DNA of 45,719 nt from Acidobacteriota bacterium (GTDB lineage Bacteria; Acidobacteriota; UBA4820; DSQY01): positions 1-45,719 of the forward strand of contig JAKAKG010000038.1 in the NCBI GenBank assembly GCA_021813555.1, read 5' to 3'. Of the stretch, positions 15,485-23,981 are shown piece after piece. A model generated the notes under the pieces. The model ran no database searches, had not been told where the DNA came from, and worked only from the letters and a program-made list of their open reading frames with translations. A program made the position numbers and the translations under genes. Each line of letters begins with the position of its first letter. The stretch's first letter is position 1.

Positions 15485-16644
15485 GCGGCCCCCGTGAGGA
15501 CCCTCACGAGCCGGTCGAAGTCCTCGGGTCCATTGTACACGTGCGGGCTCACGCGGACGCGCCCCATGCGGAAGGCCGTGAGGACGTCCGCTTCTCTCAG
15601 GCGCCGCTGGGCCTCCGCCGCGTCGGGCAGGTCCAGGAAGACAATCGATGATCGGTGGGACGAAGACAGCGGTACCACCGTGGGGACGCCCGCGTTTTCG
15701 AGGCGGGAGCGGAGATCGTCAAGAAGGTGGCCGAGCCTCACGGCCACCCCCTCGGGGCCAGCAGGCTCAAGGAGATCAAGATAAGCCTGGGCCCCCACCA
15801 TGGGCAGCCAAGGAGGCGTGCCGCCGTCCCAGCGCCGGGCAGAGGCGAAAGGTTCAAGGTCCGTGTCGGTGAGGAGGGTCAGGTCCTCGCAGCAGGGCAC
15901 CGAATACCACGAAAGGCACGGGTTGCGCAGGCGGTCCAGAAGCCCCGGCCTGACGTAGAGGGCTCCGATACCGCTGGGGGCGGCGATCCACTTGACCACC
16001 TGGAAGGCGAAGAAATCCACGTCCGTGTCACGGAGCTCCGGAGGCCATGCGCCCACTCCCTGCATGCCGTCCACGAACACGAATTCCACGCCCCGGCCCT
16101 TGAGGTCGCGGCTCAACACGGCCAAGTCCATCTTGTAGCCGGTGCAAAAGGATACCCAGGAAAAAGCCACCGCGCGGGTTTGCCGGGTGACGGCGGCTAG
16201 GACGTCCTCCTCCGTCACGGGATGTCCGGACCGGCCCGCAAAGACCACGCGCGCCCCGTCCTGCTCGGCCATTTTGAAGGGGTAGGAGACGGAAGGAAAC
16301 TCGTTCATGGGGATGACGATGTCGTCTCCCTTGCGCCACGCCACGGCGTTGACCGCCTTGATGAGCCCGTCGGACGTGGAGGAACAGAAGGCCAGGGTAT
16401 CGGCCGAACATCCGAGCCACCGGGCGAACGTCTCGCGCAGGCGCCGGGGGACCTCGGGAGTGTACAAGTCTTCAGGATTACCTTCGCAGGAAGTCTCCAC
16501 GAAGTTGTGGAGGGCCTGGGCGACGGGCCTCGGATAGGGCTGGTCGGAGGCATTGTTCAAGTAGACAAAGCGCTCCGCCGCCGGATAAAGGGTGCGAAGA
16601 TCATCCCAGAATGGAGCGTCACCCTGCATAGTCTCTGGACGCAT
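15481..16644 (-). CDS. Class-V aminotransferase-fold PLP enzyme (cysteine desulfurase-like)
   Basis: 387 aa with the fold-type I pattern. The N-terminal [17 protein letters not shown] resembles the NifS/SufS/isopenicillin-N epimerase group. [17 protein letters not shown] contains the PLP-ring Asp, and [19 protein letters not shown] contains the lysine that would form the Schiff base. No clear active-site Cys loop of true cysteine desulfurases is visible, so desulfurase activity is uncertain; it may be an epimerase, lyase or selenocysteine-lyase-like enzyme. I took the ATG at 16644 (GGAG 8 nt upstream); a second ATG at 16629 is also possible. Coupled to ruvB by an ATGA overlap. Confidence 0.8.
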   Translation of the reverse strand: MRPETMQGDAPFWDDLRTLYPAAERFVYLNNASDQPYPRPVAQALHNFVETSCEGNPEDLYTPEVPRRLRETFARWLGCSADTLAFCSSTSDGLIKAVNAVAWRKGDDIVIPMNEFPSVSYPFKMAEQDGARVVFAGRSGHPVTEEDVLAAVTRQTRAVAFSWVSFCTGYKMDLAVLSRDLKGRGVEFVFVDGMQGVGAWPPELRDTDVDFFAFQVVKWIAAPSGIGALYVRPGLLDRLRNPCLSWYSVPCCEDLTLLTDTDLEPFASARRWDGGTPPWLPMVGAQAYLDLLEPAGPEGVAVRLGHLLDDLRSRLENAGVPTVVPLSSSHRSSIVFLDLPDAAEAQRRLREADVLTAFRMGRVRVSPHVYNGPEDFDRLVRVLTGAA

Positions 16645-16678
16645 GCTTGTCTCCGGCGAAGGCCTCCAGGGAGGTCCG

Positions 16679-17443
16679 TTAGTGGAAGAGAATTCCAAGA
16701 AGGCCCTTTTCTCGGGTGACGGGCAGCGTGGTGAAGGCGCTCTTGGCCCCCTCCGTCCCAGACTCCCGAAGGGTTACGGTGATGCTGCGGCGCCGCTCAT
16801 CCTTGCCCGACTGCACTTGGACCCGTTCGAACTCGGCCTTGACCAACTGGAAGGGTGACTGGTCGGAGAACCAGTACACCCCCGATTCCGTCACCTTCAC
16901 CTTGCGCCCGAAGAGCGACGATTCTGTGGTGGTGGAGAGCCGCAGGCGTGTGCAGGGGATGACGCGGCCCTTGGTGGTGGTTGCGTCCTCCGGCGGAAGC
17001 TCTTCCTTCTGCTGGCGGATTTTGATCTTGCGCGCCTGGCCGTGCATGAATTCCAAGGCCCCGGTGGTGAGCTTGAAGGGATCGCGGTTCGGTTCCTGAA
17101 ACTCCAGTTCTAGAGCTTCCAGGAAGGGGTTGAGGGCCTCATCTTGGGCAGGTTTAGCCTTCAGAAGAAGGCGCATGGTGCCGTCCTTGAAGCCCGCGAA
17201 GTCGGTGGGGCCGGCCTCCAGCCAGATGTAGTCCGCGCCATCTCGGGTCTCGGAACCCGTGACGGCGAGGTTGAACCGCTCGGTCTTGAGCCCGCCCGGC
17301 CAGCGCGTCTCGATGCGGTAGGAGGCCCAAGCTCCGGGAGCCGGGGGCCGCGACAGAAATGTGGAGAGATCCTGCCCGGACGCCAGCACGCACGCGCCGA
17401 GCATGAGAGCCGTGAGCAGGATCGGGCGGAGGGTTTTTGGCAT
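16679..17443 (-). CDS. Secreted protein of unknown function
   Basis: 254 aa. The N-terminus MPKTLRPILLTALMLGACVL followed by ASGQD is a signal peptide, with a possible lipobox at Cys18. The rest is beta-rich (YRIETRWPGGLKTERFNLAV, SGVYWFSDQSPFQLVKAEF, DERRRSITVTLRESG) and without membrane segments. That general pattern resembles periplasmic or lipoprotein beta-sandwich proteins, but I do not recognise the family. It lies just upstream of the aminotransferase-fold gene on the same strand (35 nt gap) and divergent from hrcA. The envelope location is fairly sure; the function is not. Confidence 0.75.
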   Translation of the reverse strand: MPKTLRPILLTALMLGACVLASGQDLSTFLSRPPAPGAWASYRIETRWPGGLKTERFNLAVTGSETRDGADYIWLEAGPTDFAGFKDGTMRLLLKAKPAQDEALNPFLEALELEFQEPNRDPFKLTTGALEFMHGQARKIKIRQQKEELPPEDATTTKGRVIPCTRLRLSTTTESSLFGRKVKVTESGVYWFSDQSPFQLVKAEFERVQVQSGKDERRRSITVTLRESGTEGAKSAFTTLPVTREKGLLGILFH

Positions 17444-17566
17444 GCTCGCATCGCTCCAGGGCCAAGGATACCCGCTCGGAGCGCGGCGGTCAAAGGCGAA
17501 GAGGGGATGGGGAAAGGAGGGCGCGGGGAGAGGCGGGCTAAGACCCCGGCCGCCCGCGGCGGCGGC

Positions 17567-17595
17567 TTGATTCGACGGAGGTCCGGTGCTATAAA
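17567..17595 (+). promoter_or_regulatory. Promoter of the hrcA-grpE-dnaK-dnaJ operon
   Basis: TTGATT (17567-17572), a 17-nt spacer, then TATAAA (17590-17595), followed by AAGGAGG (17605-17611) and the ATG at 17622. No CIRCE inverted repeat (TTAGCACTC/GAGTGCTAA) is visible around it. Confidence 0.75.
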
Positions 17596-17621
17596 TAACC
17601 GGTCAAGGAGGTTCTCCAACG

Positions 17622-18662
17622 ATGGGGGATCAACTGCGCGCCCGCGAGGAGGCCATCCTCCTGGGGCTTCTCATGAATTTCCTGGAGACCCGGGAGCCGG
17701 TCGCTTCCAAGCGGCTCGCGGCCCAATGCGCCGAGGGCCTCTCCCCGGCCACCGTGAGGAACATCCTCGCGGGGCTTGAGGAGAAGGGCTACCTCATGCA
17801 GCCTCACCCGAGCGCGGGGCGCGTGCCCACGGACCTGGCGTACCGCTACCTGGCGGAGCACGTGGCCATGGAGGCCGGGGGCGAGGAGGCCCCGGACTGG
17901 TCCGAAGTGGACACCCTCGTCGCCGACGGCAGCCTCAACGCCCTGGCCCGCGCCGCGAGCAACACCCTCGCGGAGCGCGTCCATGGCTTGGCGTTCGCCG
18001 TCACTCCGGCGGCCGGGGAACTGCGCCTCAGGAGTTGTGAGCTCGTACCCCTTTCGGCGGGCCGAGTGCTTTGGGTGGTGGTGTCCCAGGCGGGGCAGGT
18101 ACTGGAGGCGGTCCTCAGAAGCCCGGAAGCATACAGCCACGAGGAACTGCGCTGGTTCAGCAACTACCTGAGCGAAACCTATGCCGGGTGGTCCCTGGGC
18201 GAAATCCGGGGGCACCTTCAGGGCCAGGTGGAAGGCGAACGAGCCCAATGCCGGCGGGAAATCCGTCAGGCCCTCGCCCTGGTGGCCCCATACCTCCTCG
18301 CGGTTCCAAGGGAAAGAGAGTTCTTTTGGGAAGGGGCTTCGTGGCTTCTGGACGCCCCCGGAGCGGACGAGGACTTGGGGACCGTAAGGGCCCTGCTGGA
18401 ATCGCTCCAGCGCAAGTCCCAACTCCTTGATCTGTTGGATGCCCTGGGCAGAGAGAAACCGGGCCTCCGGGTGGTTCTCGGGGCGGACTGGCCCGATCCG
18501 GCTTCCAGAAGCCTGGCGATGGTCGCCGCGCCCTTCGGGGGTGAGGCGGCGGGCTACGGTGTGCTGGGGGTAATCGGTCCCATGGCCCTGCGCTATGACA
18601 CGACCATACCCCTCGTCCTGCGGGTGGCGCGCCTCGCATCCCTCGCCAGCACGAGGCTCTGA
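17622..18662 (+). CDS. hrcA: Heat-inducible transcription repressor HrcA
   Basis: Represses chaperone operons at normal temperature by binding CIRCE elements and is tuned by GroEL. 346 aa, the usual length. The N-terminal winged helix is clear (VASKRLAAQCAEGLSPATVR, EEKGYLMQPHPSAGRVPTDL). The middle and C-terminal parts (LRVVLGADWPDP, GYGVLGVIGPMALRY) match the GAF-like HrcA core. First gene of hrcA-grpE-dnaK-dnaJ, with a good promoter and AAGGAGG. The expected CIRCE operator is not seen upstream, so its target may be elsewhere in the genome or diverged. Confidence 0.93.
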   Translation: MGDQLRAREEAILLGLLMNFLETREPVASKRLAAQCAEGLSPATVRNILAGLEEKGYLMQPHPSAGRVPTDLAYRYLAEHVAMEAGGEEAPDWSEVDTLVADGSLNALARAASNTLAERVHGLAFAVTPAAGELRLRSCELVPLSAGRVLWVVVSQAGQVLEAVLRSPEAYSHEELRWFSNYLSETYAGWSLGEIRGHLQGQVEGERAQCRREIRQALALVAPYLLAVPREREFFWEGASWLLDAPGADEDLGTVRALLESLQRKSQLLDLLDALGREKPGLRVVLGADWPDPASRSLAMVAAPFGGEAAGYGVLGVIGPMALRYDTTIPLVLRVARLASLASTRL

Positions 18663-18685
18663 GGCTCTTGACGGAGGACGGCCCC

Positions 18686-19345
18686 ATGTCAGACGACCGG
18701 AAGGTGGTCCCAGGCGGCCCGCTGGAGCCGCCCCGCGACGATGAGGACATCTCCATCGAGTTCGTAGACCACGAGGAGGTCCCCCCTGCGGAAGGCTCGT
18801 CTCGGGCCGGCGAGCGTGAAAACGAGACGGGCATGGCTGAAATCCAGGGGAGCGCCGCGGCGTCCTCTTCCACCGTCGCCGAGCTGGAGCAGAAGGTTGT
18901 CCTTCTGGAGGAGCGAATTCTGCGGCGCCAGGCTGATTTCGAGAACTACCGCAGGCGCCAGGAGAGAGAGCAGGACCAACTGCGCAGGCAGGCCATGGCC
19001 TCCGCGGTCGAAGGCCTTCTGCCCGCTCTTGACGACCTTGACAGAGCCCTGGATGCCGTGCGGGGCGAGGTGTCCTCGGACCACATGCAGGGCCTCACGC
19101 TGGTGCGGCAGCGCATCATGGATACCCTCGGGAAGATGGGGCTCGAGGAGATCGAGGCCCAGGGCCTCCCCTTCGACCCGGCCCTGCATGAGGCCGTGTC
19201 CATAGCCCGCCAGCCTGCCCTGCCGCCCATGACCGTAACGGCGGTCTTCCAGAAGGGGTACACCCTCGGGGGGAAGCTGCTGAAACCGGCGCGCGTCGAG
19301 GTGAACGGACCCGCGGAGGAAACTCAAGGAGGAGGGGATGCCTAA
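18686..19345 (+). CDS. grpE: Nucleotide exchange factor GrpE
   Basis: Releases ADP from DnaK. 219 aa from the ATG at 18686 (GGAGG 8 nt upstream). The TTG at 18668 is less likely because it precedes that site. It has an acidic N-terminus, a long coiled-coil helix (VAELEQKVVLLEERILRRQA, then DFENYRRRQEREQDQLR) and a C-terminal beta domain (GLPFDPALHEAVS, VFQKGYTLGGKLLKPARVEV). Its stop overlaps the dnaK start by 8 nt. Confidence 0.95.
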   Translation: MSDDRKVVPGGPLEPPRDDEDISIEFVDHEEVPPAEGSSRAGERENETGMAEIQGSAAASSSTVAELEQKVVLLEERILRRQADFENYRRRQEREQDQLRRQAMASAVEGLLPALDDLDRALDAVRGEVSSDHMQGLTLVRQRIMDTLGKMGLEEIEAQGLPFDPALHEAVSIARQPALPPMTVTAVFQKGYTLGGKLLKPARVEVNGPAEETQGGGDA

Positions 19346-21173
19346 GGTCATCGGGATCGACCTCGGAACGACGAATAGCTGCTTGGCCTTCATCGAGGGC
19401 GGACAACCCGTGATCATTCCCAACCGAGAGGGCGGAAGAACCACACCCTCCATCGTGGCTTTCACGGACCAGGGGGACCGGCTCGTCGGCAACCTGGCCA
19501 AGCGCCAGGCCGTGACCAATCCCGCCAACACGGTGTTCGCGGTCAAGCGCCTCATGGGCAAGAAGTTCAACGAGGACGTCGTGGTGGAGGCGCGGAAGCT
19601 CCTGCCCTACACCATGACCGAGGCTCCCAACGGCGACGTGCGGATGAAGGTTCGGGACAGGGAGTACTCGCCGCAGGAGGTTTCCGCCTACATTCTGGCC
19701 GACCTGAAGAAGAGCGCGGAAGAGTATTTCGGCGAAGAGGTGAAGGAGGCCATCATCACGGTCCCGGCCTACTTTTCCGATCCCCAGCGGCAGGCCACGA
19801 AGGACGCGGGGCGCATCGCGGGCCTCGAGGTGCTCCGGATCCTCAACGAGCCCACGGCCGCCTGCATCGCGTTCAATCTCGACGAGAACGCCAGCAAGAC
19901 GGTGGCGGTGTACGACCTAGGGGGCGGCACCTTCGACATCAGCATCCTCAAGGTGGGCCAGGGCCTCTTCGAGGTGGTCGCCACGGCGGGCGACACCTAC
20001 CTCGGGGGCGAGGACATGGACCGGGCCATCATGCTCGAACTCGTGAGGCGGTTCGAAAAGGAAACGGGCATCAACCTGACGTCGGACCGGCTGGCCCTTC
20101 AGCGCCTCAAGGAGGCGGCCGAGAAGGCCAAGTGCGAGCTGTCGGCCATGACCTCCACGGAGATCAACCTCCCCTTCATCGCGGCGGACCCCACGGGGCC
20201 GAAACACCTCGTGACGGTCCTCTCCCGGCCCGAACTGGAATCCATCATCGCCGACATCGTCACCAGGACCCGCAAGCCCTGCGAGGACGCCATGAAGATC
20301 GCGGGGCTCACCCCCGCGGGCATCGACGAGATCCTGCTGGTGGGGGGCCAGAGCCGGACGCCCCTGGTGATCCAGACGGTGCGTGAGATTTTCAGCAAGG
20401 AGCCCCGCCGCGACAAAAACCCCGATGAGGTGGTGGCCCTGGGTGCTGCCCTGCAGGCCGGCATCATGACGGGAGACGTGAAGGAGATCGTCCTCCTTGA
20501 CGCCATTCCCTTGAGCCTGGGCGTGGCCACCAAGGGGAACATGTTCGTGAAGCTCATCGACCGGGGCTCCGCCATTCCCACCAAGAAATCGCGCATCTTC
20601 ACCACGGTCGTGGATAACCAGGACTCGGTGGAGATCCACGTCCTCCAGGGCGAGCGGGAAGTGGCCGGCGAGAACATCAGCCTGGGCAAATTCCAGCTCG
20701 TGGGCATCCCCCCCGCGCCCAAGGGCCTGCCTCAGATCGAGGTGACCTTCGACATTAACGCCAACGGCATCGTGTCCGTCTACGCCAAGGACATCATCAC
20801 GGGCAACGAGCAGAAGATCGTCGTGAACCCCTCCTCGGGCCTCACGGAGGAAGAGATCTCGCGCATCGTGTCCGAAGCCCACGTGAAAGAAGAAGAAGAC
20901 CGGCGGGCGGTGGAGATCCAAAAGCTCAAGCTCAAGCTCGAGCGGCTGCTGGAGAACAACCGGAAGGCGTTCAAGGAGTTCGGCGCGCTCCTGGACGCGG
21001 AGCGGCAGACGGCCATCGAGGGAGCGCTCAAGGAGGCCCAGCGCAACCTTGCCGCCGATAATCTAACCCGGATGCAGGAATCCTTGGAGGAGCTCTCGCG
21101 GGCCTCCAGGACCCTCTCCGAAGTCATCCTCTACGATCCGAACGCCATGGGGGGCGGGAGCCAGAAGACATGA
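19338..21173 (+). CDS. dnaK: Molecular chaperone DnaK (Hsp70)
   Basis: ATP-driven folding chaperone. 611 aa. The ATPase domain begins GIDLGTTNSCLAF and includes VYDLGGGTFDISIL and LLVGGQSRTPLV. The substrate domain includes GVATKGNMFVKLIDRGSAIP and the linker-proximal FDINANGIVSVYAKD. A helical lid follows SSGLTEEEISRIV. It works with GrpE (upstream, overlapping) and DnaJ (downstream, ATGA overlap). The short C-terminal tail ends NAMGGGSQKT and lacks the EEVD of eukaryotic Hsp70, as expected. Confidence 0.97.
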   Translation: MPKVIGIDLGTTNSCLAFIEGGQPVIIPNREGGRTTPSIVAFTDQGDRLVGNLAKRQAVTNPANTVFAVKRLMGKKFNEDVVVEARKLLPYTMTEAPNGDVRMKVRDREYSPQEVSAYILADLKKSAEEYFGEEVKEAIITVPAYFSDPQRQATKDAGRIAGLEVLRILNEPTAACIAFNLDENASKTVAVYDLGGGTFDISILKVGQGLFEVVATAGDTYLGGEDMDRAIMLELVRRFEKETGINLTSDRLALQRLKEAAEKAKCELSAMTSTEINLPFIAADPTGPKHLVTVLSRPELESIIADIVTRTRKPCEDAMKIAGLTPAGIDEILLVGGQSRTPLVIQTVREIFSKEPRRDKNPDEVVALGAALQAGIMTGDVKEIVLLDAIPLSLGVATKGNMFVKLIDRGSAIPTKKSRIFTTVVDNQDSVEIHVLQGEREVAGENISLGKFQLVGIPPAPKGLPQIEVTFDINANGIVSVYAKDIITGNEQKIVVNPSSGLTEEEISRIVSEAHVKEEEDRRAVEIQKLKLKLERLLENNRKAFKEFGALLDAERQTAIEGALKEAQRNLAADNLTRMQESLEELSRASRTLSEVILYDPNAMGGGSQKT

Positions 21174-22288
21174 CACCATCGGGCGACTACTACGAAATCC
21201 TGGGCGTTCCCAAAAACGCCAGCCAGGAGCAAATCAAAGCGGCCTACAGGAAAGCGGCCCTCCAATTCCACCCCGACAGAAACCCCGGGGATAAGGCCTC
21301 GGAAGAGCACTTCAAGAAGGCCTCGGAGGCGTACTCGGTTCTGGGCGACCCGCAAAAGCGGGCCCATTACGACCGGTTCGGCACGGCGGGGGGAGGCATG
21401 CCTTCGGGTGGCGGCGTCCCGTGGGACTCGGAGGTCTTTACGGACTTCTCCGATCTCCTGGGCGGCCTCTTCGGGTTCTCCGATCTCTTCGGAGGAGGCC
21501 GGCGAAACCCCCACCGGCCTCAGCGGGGCGCCGACCTCAGGTTCGACGTCCGTCTGACCCTGGAGGATGCCTTCCTGGGCAAGGAAGAAAATGTCGAGAT
21601 TCCCCGGGAGGATCCCTGCGCCGAGTGCAAGGGCTCGGGGTCCAAGACGGGCCGCCGCTTGACATGTCAGACGTGCCGAGGCCACGGAACCATCGCCTAC
21701 AGGCAGGGTTTTTTCACCGTGAACCGAACGTGCTCTCACTGCGGCGGCACCGGCGAAGTGGTGCAGGACCCGTGCGGAACCTGCCGGGGGCGGGGGCGGA
21801 TCCGGGCGAAAAAATCCATCAAAGTGCGGATACCCGCCGGAGTGGACGACGGCTCGCGCCTTCGTGTGGCGGGCGAAGGCGAAGCGGGAGAGCGCGGAGG
21901 GCCGCAGGGGGACCTCTACCTGTTCATTTCCGTAGAGGAGCACCCTTTCTTCAAACGCGAGGGAGCAGACCTTTTCTGCACCGTGCCTCTCAGCTTCCCA
22001 CAGGCCGCCCTGGGGACTCAGGTTCTCATCGCCACCCTCGACGGCGAAGTGGACCTGGCCGTCCCCGCGGGGGCACAGCCCGGCCAGCAGTTTAAAATTG
22101 CCGGGAAGGGCATGCCCCGCATCGGCCGGTCGGGGAGGGGAGACCTGATCGTGGAGGCGCAGGTTCAAAGCCCCAAGCGGCTTCACAAGGAAGAGAAAAG
22201 GCTCTACGAAGAGCTCCTCAAGCTCGAAAAGGACCGGGAGGAGCACGGCGGGGGGTTCTTCAAGAAGGTCTTCGGCCGAATGGCCTGA
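21170..22288 (+). CDS. dnaJ: Co-chaperone DnaJ (Hsp40)
   Basis: Stimulates DnaK ATPase and delivers substrates. 372 aa. The J domain has the HPDRNPGD motif, followed by a Gly/Phe-rich linker. The zinc domain has four CxxCxGxG units (CAECKGSG, CQTCRGHG, CSHCGGTG, CGTCRGRG), then the C-terminal substrate-binding domains. ATGA overlap with dnaK. Confidence 0.96.
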   Translation: MTPSGDYYEILGVPKNASQEQIKAAYRKAALQFHPDRNPGDKASEEHFKKASEAYSVLGDPQKRAHYDRFGTAGGGMPSGGGVPWDSEVFTDFSDLLGGLFGFSDLFGGGRRNPHRPQRGADLRFDVRLTLEDAFLGKEENVEIPREDPCAECKGSGSKTGRRLTCQTCRGHGTIAYRQGFFTVNRTCSHCGGTGEVVQDPCGTCRGRGRIRAKKSIKVRIPAGVDDGSRLRVAGEGEAGERGGPQGDLYLFISVEEHPFFKREGADLFCTVPLSFPQAALGTQVLIATLDGEVDLAVPAGAQPGQQFKIAGKGMPRIGRSGRGDLIVEAQVQSPKRLHKEEKRLYEELLKLEKDREEHGGGFFKKVFGRMA

Positions 22289-22311
22289 GGCCCAGGCATA
22301 GGGGGCGACGC

Positions 22312-23001
22312 ATGCGGTTCATGGGAATGATCATCGGGCTTTCCTTCCTTGCCCTCGTGGTGTCGTGCGGGTCCATGACGGGCTCCAACGACGAGCTGAC
22401 GCGGCGAGTCGATTACCTGCGCCAGGACGTGGAAGACCTCACCAAGCAGCAAAAATCCCTCACGGAGGAGATTCAGAAGCTTCAATCCGCGGTGCAGGCC
22501 ACGCCCCCTGTTCTTTCGGCCCCCGCGGCGCCGGGGCCCCCTCAGGCGGGAGGCTCTCCGGTGGTCGAGTCCGCGCCGGCCCCTGAGACGGCGCCCGCCA
22601 TGGAGCCTGCGCCCGCCGCCGAGGCTCAGAACCTGGCGCCGGACCCATCGGCCCTTTACAAGAAGGCCCTGGACCTCATGGAGCGCGGGCAGTACACGGA
22701 GGCCCAGGCCGGCTTCGCCAGCTTCATCCGCCAGTTTCCCCAATCGGACCTGGCCGACAACGCCCAGTACTGGATAGGGGAGTGCTTTTACTCCCAGAAG
22801 AACTACAAGGAAGCGGAAACGGCCTTCAAATCCGTCCGCGATCACTTCCCTTTCGGCAACAAGGTGCCCGACGCCCTTTTCAAGCAGGCCCTCTGCGAGC
22901 GCCAGCTCGGCCAGGAGGACCAAGCCAAGGCTACCCTTAAGTCCCTGATGGAGGATTATCCCGACTCGGAGGCGGCGGCGAAGGCGAAGGGGAAGGACTG
23001 A
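22312..23001 (+). CDS. CpoB/YbgF-like TPR lipoprotein
   Basis: 229 aa. It has a lipoprotein signal (GLSFLALVVSC, Cys at 19), a coiled-coil (DELTRRVDYLRQDVEDLTKQ), an Ala/Pro linker and three C-terminal TPRs with the YbgF pattern (ALYKKALDLMERGQYTEAQAGF, then YWIGECFYSQKNYKEAETAF). In proteobacteria CpoB coordinates peptidoglycan synthesis with the Tol-Pal system during division. No tol genes are adjacent here, so the role is inferred from architecture. It follows dnaJ by 23 nt and may be in the same transcript. Confidence 0.85.
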   Translation: MRFMGMIIGLSFLALVVSCGSMTGSNDELTRRVDYLRQDVEDLTKQQKSLTEEIQKLQSAVQATPPVLSAPAAPGPPQAGGSPVVESAPAPETAPAMEPAPAAEAQNLAPDPSALYKKALDLMERGQYTEAQAGFASFIRQFPQSDLADNAQYWIGECFYSQKNYKEAETAFKSVRDHFPFGNKVPDALFKQALCERQLGQEDQAKATLKSLMEDYPDSEAAAKAKGKD

Positions 23002-23030
23002 GTGCTCCCCTCATCCATTGGCCCCTATCC

Positions 23031-23915
23031 GTGACGTACCCTCGGGGCGATTGGACCCCCCTGGCCGCGGACGCTTCGGCCCGGCGCTATTTCGTGGGAC
23101 GGGTGGAGGGCCGCGAGGTTCTCCTGGCGGACTTCGGCGAGGACGCCGACGGCCTCGAGCGCTTCGTGTACGTCAGGAACCTCCTGGACGATTGCGGCGT
23201 TCCTGTCCCCGACATCTATGAGGCACGCCCCGAGGAAGGCTGGATTCTGCAGGAATTCGTCCGGGGCCGGCCCTTGTCCAAGGCGCGCTGGACCGAGGAT
23301 CTCCAGCGGGCCGTCCTGAACCTGGCACGCGGGATCGGCTCCATGGAAGGCTGGTGCGATGGTCCCGAGCTCCTGCAACTGGACGGCGCGCGCCTGCGGT
23401 TCGAGCTGGCCTTCTTCAAAGTCCACTTCATTGAAGGATTCCTCAACAGCCCCGCGCCAAAAGACCTGGCGACCGCCCTCGACGCCCTCGCCGAGGAGGT
23501 GGCGGCCTATCCGCAGGTCATGGCGCACCGCGATTTCCATTCGGAGAACCTCCTGGAGCGCAAAGGAGGAAGGCTCGTGGTGCTCGACTTCCAAGACGCC
23601 CTTTTGGCGCCGAGGGCCTACGACGCCGCCTCCCTCGCCGTTGACCCTTATCGGAAGCAGGGCCGCCAGTTGGACGAGACCTTCAGGTCGCTCTGGCTCG
23701 CCGGGAGCGCCACCGGGTCCGAGGAGTTTGACAGGACCGCCCTCCAGCGGTCCCTGAAAGCGCTGGGCACCTTCGGCTACCAGATCACTCGTCGGAAGCG
23801 AGCCCGCTACATGCGCTTCGTGGGCCCTCAGGCGCTCCGGACGTTAGATCTCCTCTCCTCGTCCCCCGCCTCGCTCGCCTCCTTGCGGCCGCTGCTGGAA
23901 GGCCTGCCCATCTAG
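23031..23915 (+). CDS. amgK: APH-fold sugar kinase, AmgK-like
   Basis: 294 aa. An aminoglycoside-phosphotransferase fold kinase with catalytic loop VMAHRDFHSENLL (HxD with Asp then Asn) and the metal-binding VLDFQDALLAPRAYDAAS. That pairing is typical of AmgK, the anomeric N-acetylmuramate/N-acetylglucosamine kinase of the cell-wall recycling route that bypasses fosfomycin. The partner MurU is not next to it, so the substrate is likely but not certain. The GTG start is the first usable codon after the upstream stop and lacks a clear ribosome site. Proximity to a lytic transglycosylase (13 kb window) and a CpoB-like gene fits wall metabolism. Confidence 0.75.
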   Translation: MTYPRGDWTPLAADASARRYFVGRVEGREVLLADFGEDADGLERFVYVRNLLDDCGVPVPDIYEARPEEGWILQEFVRGRPLSKARWTEDLQRAVLNLARGIGSMEGWCDGPELLQLDGARLRFELAFFKVHFIEGFLNSPAPKDLATALDALAEEVAAYPQVMAHRDFHSENLLERKGGRLVVLDFQDALLAPRAYDAASLAVDPYRKQGRQLDETFRSLWLAGSATGSEEFDRTALQRSLKALGTFGYQITRRKRARYMRFVGPQALRTLDLLSSSPASLASLRPLLEGLPI

Positions 23916-23981
23916 CATGCCGCTAAGCGCGTGCTAAAATGTACCTACGAGCGTGGCGCAGCCGCGAGCGGGAGGGCCCTC

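Noticed and set aside
15481-16644. Calling this gene IscS/SufS for Fe-S assembly
   Set aside because: No clear catalytic Cys loop and no isc/suf genes nearby; kept at fold level.
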